A stretch of 13,609 nucleotides of DNA, taken from Actinomycetota bacterium. GTDB taxonomy: Bacteria > Actinomycetota > Acidimicrobiia > Acidimicrobiales > UBA8592. A model generated the notes under the pieces. That model searched no databases. It worked only from the letters and a program-made list of their open reading frames with translations, and had not been told where the DNA came from. Below are positions 1 through 6,040 of the stretch, piece after piece. How positions within the stretch are numbered: the first letter of the stretch is position 1; each line of letters begins with the position of its first letter. The DNA lies in contig PATO01000003.1 of NCBI GenBank assembly GCA_002712415.1, positions 67,717-81,325 of the forward strand, written 5' to 3'. The translations under genes were made by a program, and so were the position numbers.

Positions 1-315
1 GACGATGACACAATAGCGAAATTCCAAAGAGAACTCGGTGCCATGGGATACAGATTCCAATTCATAACGTTAGCTGGATGGCATGCACTCAACGCTTCAA
101 TGTTCGAACTATCAAAGGCATATACAGATAGAGATATGTCTGCTTATGTAGAACTACAGCAACGAGAGTTTGCAATGGAAGATGATGGCTACAGTGCAAC
201 CCGACATCAACGTGAAGTTGGAGCAGGCTACTTTGATCAAGTAGCCACAGTGATATCCGGCGGAACAGCAAGCACGCTGGCACTAAAAGGCAGCACTGAA
301 GAAGAACAATTCTGA
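1..315 (+). CDS. aceA: Isocitrate lyase, C-terminal part (5' end outside window)
   Basis: Isocitrate lyase cleaves isocitrate to succinate and glyoxylate, the first step of the glyoxylate shunt, in the cytoplasm. The open frame runs from the first base to a TGA at 313-315, giving 104 residues. It reads [20 protein letters not shown], then [17 protein letters not shown] and [18 protein letters not shown], ending in GSTEEEQF. These are the conserved C-terminal blocks of the family, including the near-universal EDGYxATRHQxEVGxGYFD block. The ATG at 43 is internal: the family sequence continues upstream without a break. Malate synthase follows 52 bp later on the same strand, so the two shunt enzymes are probably cotranscribed. 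The catalytic KKCGH region lies upstream of the window and cannot be judged. Family assignment is very secure. Confidence 0.95.
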   Translation, partial: DDDTIAKFQRELGAMGYRFQFITLAGWHALNASMFELSKAYTDRDMSAYVELQQREFAMEDDGYSATRHQREVGAGYFDQVATVISGGTASTLALKGSTEEEQF

Positions 316-367
316 CACATATCCCATCAATCGCTAACGTAAGACTTGATTAGAATACGAGGGATAT

Positions 368-2542
368 ATGAAATCATCAAAAGTAATCAAAAAATCACTT
401 GCCGTAGATTCTGCTTTAGCCTCTTTTATTGAAAACGACGTACTTGAAGGTCTCGATATAGACCCAAATAAATTTTGGAATAATTTTGAACAATTTCTCA
501 AAGAGTTTTCGTTATTAGCTAATCAGTTTCTAAAAACACGAGATGACATGCAATCGCAAATTGATCAATGGCATATCGATCACAAAGGACACCCTCATGA
601 CCAAGAAGAGTATGAAACCTTTTTAGTCAATATAGGCTACATCCTTCCAAGGCCTAACTCTGTTTCAGTTAACACTTCTAATGTCGACCCTGAGATCGCT
701 AATATTGCTGCACCACAACTCGTGGTGCCCATTGATAACGCACGATACGCGTTAAATGCCGCAAATGCTCGCTGGGGAAGCCTTTATGATGCGCTTTATG
801 GAACCGATGCCATCTCCGAAGACGATGGAGCTACCCGAGACGGACCTTATAACCCACGAAGAGGAGACAAGGTAATTGCATACTCAAAAGGCCTCCTCGA
901 TAAACACTTTCCTTTAACCTCAGCAAGTCACACGAACTCAATTAAATACTCAATAGTCACAGGCGAACTATCGGTGGATACTCCTGAAGGGAACCAACGA
1001 TTAGCTGACCCAAGTCAATTTGTTGGACATCTCGGTGATGCAGATAGCCCGAATTCAATTTTTCTCTCAAAGAACAATCTACAAATTGAAATCGTAATTG
1101 ATCCGGAGCATCCAATTGGCTCTGCGGACCCAGCGAACATAGCTGATGTGATGGTCGAGTCAGCTGTAAGCACAATTATGGACTGCGAAGACTCAGTCGC
1201 CACCGTTGACGCCGATGATAAGGTCTTGGCTTACAGCAATTGGCTAGGCCTAATGAAGGGCACTCTAGAAACAAGTTTCACAAAAGGAACTGAAACGGTT
1301 ACCCGGAAATTAACTCCCGACACGGAAATTATATTAGCCAGCGGAAAACAGGGCACTATCAGAAGACGATCACTCCTACTCGTCCGAAATGTGGGAATGC
1401 ATATCTCCACTGAGATAGTTACTGTCCAAGGCGAACCAATACCTGAAACATTAATTGATGCTGTAGTGACAACAATGTGTGGAATGCACGACCTATTAAA
1501 CAATGAGGAGACCACCAATAGTCCAAACGGATCGATCTATATTGTTAAACCCAAAATGCATGGCCCACAAGAAGTAGCTATGTCTAATCAGATGTTCTCC
1601 GCCATAGAATCAATGCTCGGCCTGTCGCCCAATACAGTGAAAATAGGAATCATGGATGAAGAGCGCCGCACGTCACTGAACTTACTTGCGTGCATCGAAG
1701 CAGCCTCTGAACGAGTAGTCTTTATCAACACTGGCTTCTTAGACCGAACCGGAGATGAAATCCATACTAGTATGGAAGCAGGCGCAGTTGTACCAAAGAC
1801 TGAAATGAAATCACAACAGTGGCTCACAGCGTACGAAGACATCAATGTTAATGAGGGTTTAGAAGCCGGCTTACTCGGGCATGGGCAAATCGGTAAAGGA
1901 ATGTGGGCACGCCCTGATGATATGGCTGACATGCTGAAAGAAAAGGTCTCTCATCCCCTCGCTGGTGCTAGTTGCGCATGGGTTCCTTCGCCCACAGCAG
2001 CAACGCTACATGCTTTGCATTACCTCGACGTCAATGTTGGCGACGTCCAAGCCTCGCTTACGAATAGAGTGCCAACTAGACGCGAGCTAATGCTTGAAAT
2101 TCCCACGCTCGAAACTGGTCGAGAGTTAAGCCCCCAAGAAATAGATTCCGAATTGCGCAATAACGCGCAGGGCATTCTAGGCTACGTGTCTAGATGGGTA
2201 GGTCAGGGGGTGGGCTGTTCCAAAGTCCCAGACATCAATAATGTGCAATTAATGGAGGATCGAGCGACACTACGCATTTCAAGTCAGCACATCTCGAATT
2301 GGCTTCACCATGGAATTGTTACTGAGGAGCAAATCCATACTGTCATGGAAGAAATGGCTGAACTCGTTGATGACCAAAATAGTGGTGACAAAGAGTATCA
2401 CCCAATGTCTGAAGACTTAGCTAATAGCATTTCCTATCAGGCTGCATTAGCCCTGATATTTGAAGGAAGAAACCAAGCCAATGGGTATACGGAATTTCTC
2501 CTTACAGAACGACGTCAAAGAATGAAGGCCTATTTGTCATAG
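368..2542 (+). CDS. glcB: Malate synthase G
   Basis: Condenses glyoxylate with acetyl-CoA to give malate, the second step of the glyoxylate shunt; cytoplasmic and monomeric in the family. At 724 residues it has the usual length of the G isoform (about 720-730), not the shorter A isoform. The block MDCEDSVATVDADDKVLAY followed by SNWLGLMKGTL is typical. Catalytic residues can be placed against the E. coli enzyme: Arg340 in LLVRNVG (E. coli Arg338), Mg2+ ligands Glu431 in MDEERRT and Asp459 in FLDRTGDE (E. coli 427 and 455), and the base Asp631 in MEDRATLRISSQHI. All are present. The start at 368 has a GAGGG Shine-Dalgarno sequence a few bases upstream, and the N-terminus matches the family. 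It lies 52 bp after isocitrate lyase on the same strand. No frameshift or domain loss is visible. Confidence 0.96.
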   Translation: MKSSKVIKKSLAVDSALASFIENDVLEGLDIDPNKFWNNFEQFLKEFSLLANQFLKTRDDMQSQIDQWHIDHKGHPHDQEEYETFLVNIGYILPRPNSVSVNTSNVDPEIANIAAPQLVVPIDNARYALNAANARWGSLYDALYGTDAISEDDGATRDGPYNPRRGDKVIAYSKGLLDKHFPLTSASHTNSIKYSIVTGELSVDTPEGNQRLADPSQFVGHLGDADSPNSIFLSKNNLQIEIVIDPEHPIGSADPANIADVMVESAVSTIMDCEDSVATVDADDKVLAYSNWLGLMKGTLETSFTKGTETVTRKLTPDTEIILASGKQGTIRRRSLLLVRNVGMHISTEIVTVQGEPIPETLIDAVVTTMCGMHDLLNNEETTNSPNGSIYIVKPKMHGPQEVAMSNQMFSAIESMLGLSPNTVKIGIMDEERRTSLNLLACIEAASERVVFINTGFLDRTGDEIHTSMEAGAVVPKTEMKSQQWLTAYEDINVNEGLEAGLLGHGQIGKGMWARPDDMADMLKEKVSHPLAGASCAWVPSPTAATLHALHYLDVNVGDVQASLTNRVPTRRELMLEIPTLETGRELSPQEIDSELRNNAQGILGYVSRWVGQGVGCSKVPDINNVQLMEDRATLRISSQHISNWLHHGIVTEEQIHTVMEEMAELVDDQNSGDKEYHPMSEDLANSISYQAALALIFEGRNQANGYTEFLLTERRQRMKAYLS

Positions 2543-2561
2543 ACTGATTACTAGAATTAAG

Positions 2562-2635
<74 letters not shown>

Positions 2636-2673
2636 CTCCTATAAGACTAGAGGTTAAAAGTCGGAAGTTGCTA

Positions 2674-2806
2674 TCAAAATGGATGATCACACGGAATTGT
2701 TACCCTCTCCACCATTCTTTTGATCAAAGAAAATCATAAGTTCTAGGGAGACGCACACTAAGGTTATCCCACTAGTAAATGTCGATGAGAAATCTTTTTT
2801 CAGATT
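2674..2806 (-). pseudogene. Decayed C-terminal remnant of a TauD/TfdA-type dioxygenase
   Basis: On the minus strand the last frame reads KRMVERVTIPCDHPF followed by TGA at 2676-2674. The intact TauD gene next door ends RVVERVTIIGDRPF-stop. Further upstream, in a different frame, the remnant reads WDNLSVRLPRTYDF against WDNRSSQHAVAADF of the intact gene, with identical spacing. The W codon is 98 nt from the stop in the remnant and 99 nt in the intact gene, so a single-base deletion explains the frame change. Beyond this, RFLID-IY-stop-WDN resembles KWEVDTFVMWDN with a further 3-nt loss and an in-frame TAG. Recognisable similarity fades near 2800. The distal iron-ligand His of the family is lost (Leu at that place). 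No RBS or open frame remains, so it is probably a relic of a third TauD paralog. The 5' boundary is approximate. Confidence 0.72.
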
Positions 2807-2876
2807 ATCTGTTAAATGTTGTCACGTTAAGTCCAGAATGGCTTTATCATAAGGTGTCGCCCATTATTCGGGCCAT

Positions 2877-2951
2877 GGTGGCCGTAGCTCAGCCTGGTAG
2901 AGCCCCTGTTTGTGGTACAGGTGGTCGCGGGTTCAAATCCCGTCGGTCACC
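2877..2951 (+). tRNA. tRNA-His(GTG)
   Basis: Complete cloverleaf. The acceptor stem is GTGGCCG with CGGTCAC (one G-U pair), the D-arm GCTC/GAGC, the anticodon stem CCTGT/ACAGG around TTGTGGT, and the T-arm GCGGG/CCCGT-type with loop TTCAAAT. The anticodon GTG reads histidine codons. The base before the acceptor stem is G (2877) and the discriminator is C (2951), giving the extra G-1:C73 pair that is the identity element of bacterial tRNA-His. No CCA is encoded. It sits between the TauD remnant and the intact TauD gene. Confidence 0.96.
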
Positions 2952-3006
2952 CGATAATGTGTACAACTGGTTCTCAGGTATTTGATTTCTATAAATAGAA
3001 GAGTTA

Positions 3007-3825
3007 TCAAAATGGCCGATCACCAATGATTGTTACTCGCTCAACAACTCGCTCATTAGGATAGAAGTCCGCAGCAACGGCATGTTGTGATGAACGATTA
3101 TCCCACATCACAAATGTGTCAACTTCCCACTTGAGCCGAAACTGTACTGTAGGACTCATAATCGCTTTCTCTAAAAGCGCTAATAGCTTTTCGCTTTCTT
3201 CCGGCGAGACTCCTTCAATGTAATCTGTGTGATATCCGTTTGTATAGATGCTCCGCTCCCCTGTTTCAGGGTGAGTTCTCACCACAGGGTGCCTGACTGG
3301 GGGATACTTCTCTTGCAACTCTGCACGTTCCTCATTGGTAAATTTCTCTCCAATACTTTTCGTAAAATCATGAATGGCGTACAGATCATCAATTTGAGAT
3401 TTAACAGAACCGGGTAAGAGTTCGTATGCTGCGGCGGCGCTTGCGAAACAAGTATCACCTCCGGTCTCTGGGATAACAACGCCTCGAAGAATCGAACCTA
3501 ATGAGGGCTCTTCACGCCAGGTTACATCTGAATGCCAAATTACGGCAGCGAATTCCTTTTCTGGGTTTGATGCGATTCGAAGGATTTCTGGATAGTCACC
3601 GAGTCCAACATGACCGCCTCGTGCGAAAGGGTGAATTTCTAGCTCACCGAACTTCCTTCCAAACGCTATGTGTTCTTCAACAGTAATATGCTGATTTCGG
3701 AAAACTAATACTTTATGATCAAGCCAAGCTTTCTTAATCTTCTCGACTTCATCAGTAGTAACGTTAGCTAGATCAACGTCTGAGATCTCGGCTCCTATAT
3801 TCCCTGATATCTGTTCAATTAGCAT
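3007..3825 (-). CDS. TauD/TfdA-family Fe(II)/2-oxoglutarate dioxygenase (copy 1)
   Basis: Predicted cytoplasmic oxygenase that couples oxidative decarboxylation of 2-oxoglutarate to hydroxylation of a small organic substrate. Well-known relatives act on taurine, alkyl sulfates or 2,4-D. The protein has 272 residues, the usual family length. The iron-binding triad is visible: His98 and Asp100 in WHSDVTW, and the distal His248 in WDNRSSQHAVA. Arg263 in VERVTI lies 15 residues after His248, the spacing of the 2-oxoglutarate-binding Arg270 after His255 in E. coli TauD. The N-terminal part reads GAEISDVDL and the core VLVFRNQHIT, both typical. The ATG at 3825 is preceded by TGAGG with a 5-nt spacer. 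Two perfect palindromes lie just upstream. A close paralog is at 6689-7516 and a remnant at 2674. The substrate cannot be told from sequence. Confidence 0.88.
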   Translation of the reverse strand: MLIEQISGNIGAEISDVDLANVTTDEVEKIKKAWLDHKVLVFRNQHITVEEHIAFGRKFGELEIHPFARGGHVGLGDYPEILRIASNPEKEFAAVIWHSDVTWREEPSLGSILRGVVIPETGGDTCFASAAAAYELLPGSVKSQIDDLYAIHDFTKSIGEKFTNEERAELQEKYPPVRHPVVRTHPETGERSIYTNGYHTDYIEGVSPEESEKLLALLEKAIMSPTVQFRLKWEVDTFVMWDNRSSQHAVAADFYPNERVVERVTIIGDRPF

Positions 3826-3853
3826 GCTTGCCTCATGATGTTCATTTTAAGGG

Positions 3854-3868
3854 CTACTTACTAAGTAG
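3854..3868. promoter_or_regulatory. Palindrome upstream of TauD copy 1
   Basis: CTACTT and AAGTAG are perfect 6-bp inverted repeats separated by ACT. They lie 28-43 bp upstream of the start codon of the minus-strand dioxygenase. The position suits an operator for a dimeric regulator or a 5'-UTR hairpin. No regulator gene lies beside it, so the role is inferred only from position and symmetry. Confidence 0.35.
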
Positions 3869-3911
3869 TCATTTCTTATTGACTTATTTAGCTTTTGTAG
3901 TCAATTAATCT

Positions 3912-3928
3912 AAGTCCTTTCAGGACTT
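3912..3928. promoter_or_regulatory. Second palindrome upstream of TauD copy 1
   Basis: AAGTCCT and AGGACTT are perfect 7-bp inverted repeats around TTC, about 90 bp upstream of the dioxygenase start. No T-tract follows on either strand, so it does not look like a terminator. It may be a binding site or simply a small hairpin in the 190-bp gap between the dioxygenase gene and tRNA-Lys. Apart from these two palindromes, nothing else stands out in that gap. Confidence 0.3.
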
Positions 3929-4015
3929 CACAGTTCGCCATGAACCAAGATTTTTAGTTTTGGTGTGGTGACTCGCATGATTCTCAGCATATTCCCGCTA
4001 GGATTTCAATTTCTA

Positions 4016-4088
4016 GCGCCTCTAGCTCAATTGGCAGAGCATCGGACTCTTAATCCGCAGGTTCTGGGTTCAAGTCCCAGGGGGCGTA
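4016..4088 (+). tRNA. tRNA-Lys(CTT)
   Basis: Cloverleaf of 73 nt. The acceptor stem is GCGCCTC with GGGGCGT, the D-arm GCTC/GAGC, the anticodon stem CGGA/TCCG around CTCTTAA, and the T-arm CTGGG/CCCAG around TTCAAGT. The anticodon CTT reads AAG lysine codons. The discriminator is A and no CCA is encoded. The first acceptor pair is G1-U72 rather than Watson-Crick, which may reflect alteration of the 3' end by the adjoining repeat. Its T-arm and acceptor strand form the start of the 148-bp direct repeat, the position used as attachment site by many tRNA-targeting elements. Confidence 0.94.
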
Positions 4089-4212
4089 CAACGGATAATA
4101 AACCTAGGCATTCGGCCACATTTGTAATTACTTGATAATGACCTCAATGAGAGCGATTGTTGGGTTGTGGGTTCGTAGGTTTATTATTCGTCTCCAGTCC
4201 TAGGGGGCGTCC
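4065..4212. repeat. tRNA-Lys-linked direct repeat, copy 1 (123-bp unit bounded by tRNA 3'-end-like sequences)
   Basis: This copy begins in the T-arm of tRNA-Lys and matches 5863-6010 at a constant offset of 1,798 bp. My hand alignment finds no gaps and about 15 mismatches; the central 52 bases (4107-4158) are identical. Within the copy, positions 4070-4089 (T-arm and acceptor end of the tRNA) recur at 4193-4212 with 17 of 20 matches. The nonamer AGGGGGCGT therefore appears at both 4079 and 4202, exactly 123 bp apart. The unit thus looks like a small insertion flanked by duplicated tRNA 3'-end sequence. It carries no open frame. Confidence 0.82.
4091..4191. other. Long stem-loop inside repeat copy 1
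   Basis: Positions 4091-4106 (ACGGATAATAAACCTA) can pair with 4176-4191 (TAGGTTTATTATTCGT) over 16 consecutive pairs, 15 Watson-Crick and one G-U. The 69-nt loop holds the identical core of the two repeats and can form smaller helices: CCACA with TGTGG, ATTA with TAAT, and CTC with GAG. In copy 2 the outer stem keeps 12 of 16 pairs. There is no T-tract, so it is not a standard terminator. It could be a structured RNA transcribed with tRNA-Lys, or the folded end structure of a mobile unit. Confidence 0.5.
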
Positions 4213-4228
4213 ATTCACTCTCAGAACA

Positions 4229-4256
4229 TGGAGGGCGCACAACGGAACCATCCGTT
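4229..4256. repeat. Partial third attachment-like repeat ending in a perfect hairpin
   Basis: Positions 4229-4246 match the tRNA acceptor end plus the first bases of the repeat unit (4078-4095) at 14 of 18 positions, sharing GCACAACGGA/GTACAACGGA. Immediately after, AACGGA (4241-4246) and TCCGTT (4251-4256) form a perfect 6-bp hairpin around ACCA. It lies between repeat copy 1 and the stop codon of the lipoprotein gene. It may be the broken left end of another unit. The hairpin lacks a T-tract in either direction, so terminator function for the lipoprotein gene is doubtful. Confidence 0.45.
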
Positions 4257-4289
4257 AAAGTCTCAAGCAGATCAATCAAAGGTCTTAAT

Positions 4290-5741
4290 TTAACTCCATT
4301 TGTTAAATGTCCAATCGTCCGTCATCGCTCTTAGATAAGCATCATTATCTACATCTAAACATGGGTGCATCGTGGAGTCAGGGTCGCAAGTACCAGTTAT
4401 GTTGTAGGCGATGCGAATTTGATCAAGACATGATGTCTGTCCTGCATATACGGAAATAGTTTGCGTATTAGAAATTGTTCGTGGGTCCATATAAAGACCT
4501 AGGCTTTGAGAGCCAACTAAAACTCCGTCTGTGTATAAATAAAGCATTGCGCCTTCCTGCCCAATAGTTAGATCATCAATTTCTGTTGGATCGAATTGCG
4601 ACATTTCCAATATGTCATTTTGTAGACGGATTTTGAATTCGGTTAATTGAACACAAGTACCGTCATGCGTTATGTCAATAATTTCAACATTCCTATTATT
4701 TTTCCAAGCAATGCCGCCATGTCCATCCCCTCCACCTATGTCGTAATAATGAGTTATTAGATGGTTGTAATATGAATATGCTTCATTGCTACCTAGGCCT
4801 TGGTTTGCTGACCAGTCAATTTTTATACCGCCGCTACTGCAAAAATCCTCAGATTCGGTGCAGTTGTCAAGATTATTAAGGATTGAATTGGGAATCCCAG
4901 GAGTAACTGAGACTGCAGAAGACTCATCACTACTGAACTCGCCATTTGATGCTGTAACGATAAATGTATAGGAGGTTCCATTCGTTAGTCCTGTTATGTC
5001 GCAGGAGGTTCCAGTTGTCTCGCACTTTTGTCCCCCGGGAGTCGCTGTTGCGGTGTAGCCCACAAGAGGGATTCCTCCGCTTTCTTCTGAGGCTGTCCAA
5101 GTGAGCTTTGCCAATGAGTCACCTGGGGCCACGAGAAGATTTATCGGCGGTGTGGGCGCCGTTGCTCCAGATGGTTCCTCTGGGACGCTCGTTGTTGGCA
5201 AGCCACGTTCTTCTAAGGCTAGTAAGTGAGCTAGTCGGGTTTGTGGACCGTAACTTCCATCTACGTTTAGTTCAAGAACTTCTTGAAGTTGTGTTGTTTT
5301 AAATGCAGTTCCAGTTCCCCATAGGTAGCTATCCAAAAGAATTGATTCTATGAGAGCTTCTTGTTCTTCTGGAGTCAATCCTTCATCAGTTTCTGCTATG
5401 TCCTCCTCTATCTGTGGGTTGGCTTCGACTTCGATGATCTCGGGCTCATCTGATTCTTCAACCACTTCATCTGATTCTCCAATCGCCTCCACTGATTCTT
5501 CTTCAACGACTTCGTCTGATTCTTCTTCAACGACTTCGTCTGATTCTTCAGCAGTTGAACTTGATTCGGAATCAGAACTTCCACTTGTATCTGATTGATT
5601 AGTCTCCTCAGATGATGATTCAGTGATTCCGGTTACTTCATCATCAGAACTACTTCCACATGCAACTAACGCAACCGCGCACACACCAAATATCGCTAAC
5701 CTCGTAACGAATCGAAACATTAAACCTTGCGTAGAAATCAT
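4290..5741 (-). CDS. Multidomain surface lipoprotein (acidic linker, PG-binding-like motif, Fn3 domain, novel C-terminal domain)
   Basis: Predicted exported lipoprotein of 483 residues. The N-terminus has basic residues, a hydrophobic stretch and the lipobox LVAC with Cys28, so it should be lipidated and held outside the membrane. Residues 30-125 are a Ser/Asp/Glu-rich linker containing SDEVVEEE-type repeats. Residues about 125-182 (ESILLDSYLWG to VDGSYGPQTRLAHLLALEERG) resemble a short peptidoglycan-binding-1 motif. Residues about 196-282 form a fibronectin type III domain (PGDSLAKLTWTA to GLTNGTSYTFIVTASN). Residues 285-483 are a Cys-containing beta-rich region that I do not recognise; a lectin or glucanase-like sandwich is possible. 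The start has an AGGAGG Shine-Dalgarno (5749-5754) 7 nt upstream. It is the only gene between the two 148-bp repeats. Function unknown; cell-surface binding is an inference. Confidence 0.82.
   Translation of the reverse strand: MISTQGLMFRFVTRLAIFGVCAVALVACGSSSDDEVTGITESSSEETNQSDTSGSSDSESSSTAEESDEVVEEESDEVVEEESVEAIGESDEVVEESDEPEIIEVEANPQIEEDIAETDEGLTPEEQEALIESILLDSYLWGTGTAFKTTQLQEVLELNVDGSYGPQTRLAHLLALEERGLPTTSVPEEPSGATAPTPPINLLVAPGDSLAKLTWTASEESGGIPLVGYTATATPGGQKCETTGTSCDITGLTNGTSYTFIVTASNGEFSSDESSAVSVTPGIPNSILNNLDNCTESEDFCSSGGIKIDWSANQGLGSNEAYSYYNHLITHYYDIGGGDGHGGIAWKNNRNVEIIDITHDGTCVQLTEFKIRLQNDILEMSQFDPTEIDDLTIGQEGAMLYLYTDGVLVGSQSLGLYMDPRTISNTQTISVYAGQTSCLDQIRIAYNITGTCDPDSTMHPCLDVDNDAYLRAMTDDWTFNKWS
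5494..5550 (-). repeat. 24-bp in-frame tandem repeat in the lipoprotein linker
   Basis: A 24-bp unit occurs at 5494-5517 and again at 5518-5541 with no differences, and the next 9 bases begin a third copy. The unit is a multiple of three and encodes an eight-residue acidic block (SDEVVEEE), so copy changes would lengthen or shorten the linker without shifting frame. Similar but diverged blocks continue at 5455-5493. Confidence 0.85.
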
Positions 5742-5862
5742 AAAACCGCCTCCTAGAATATCTTTAAATTAGCTCGTGTGCGATGCCACGACAACTTCTC
5801 TAATCAGTTAAAAGTTTCGTAACAAAGTAAAGAATTAAGCCCTAAATCTAAACTTCGGAGTA

Positions 5863-6010
5863 TGGGTACAAGTCCAAGGGGGCGTACAACGATTAATAAA
5901 CCTCGGCATTCGGCCACATTTGTAATTACTTGATAATGACCTCAATGAGAGCGATTATTGGGTTGTGACTTAGAAGGTTTCTTATCCGTCGCCAGTCCTA
6001 GCGGGCGTAC
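5863..6010. repeat. Direct repeat copy 2, with a tRNA-Lys 3'-end relic
   Basis: Gap-free match to 4065-4212 with about 15 differences. It opens with a degraded T-arm (TGGG, TACAAGT, CCAA) and the acceptor-like AGGGGGCGT at 5877, followed by the same 123-bp unit ending in AGCGGGCGT at 6000. The 5' half of a tRNA is not present; similarity upstream of 5863 is weak at best, so this is not a functional tRNA. The outer stem seen in copy 1 is partly broken here (12 of 16 pairs). It lies between the lipoprotein start region and the stop of the peroxiredoxin gene. Confidence 0.82.
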
Positions 6011-6040
6011 ACCTTAAGACTGAGATTTTGTCAGAAGGTC

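Noticed and set aside
2779..2985. 68-codon plus-strand open frame
   Set aside because: It runs straight through the tRNA-His gene and overlaps the TauD relic; no ribosome-binding site or recognisable domain.
5350..5598. Plus-strand open frame rich in Ser/Thr/Asp
   Set aside because: It is the antisense shadow of the acidic repeat region of the lipoprotein gene, whose strand is fixed by the lipobox and Fn3 domain.
4290..5741. A full integrative element or genomic island
   Set aside because: No integrase, excisionase, replication or transfer gene is present; only one gene lies between the repeats.
4065..6010. Integron attC sites flanking a gene cassette
   Set aside because: The repeats contain a long stem, but the RYYYAAC/GTTRRRY core boxes are not arranged as in attC, and the ends match a tRNA acceptor rather than integron cores.
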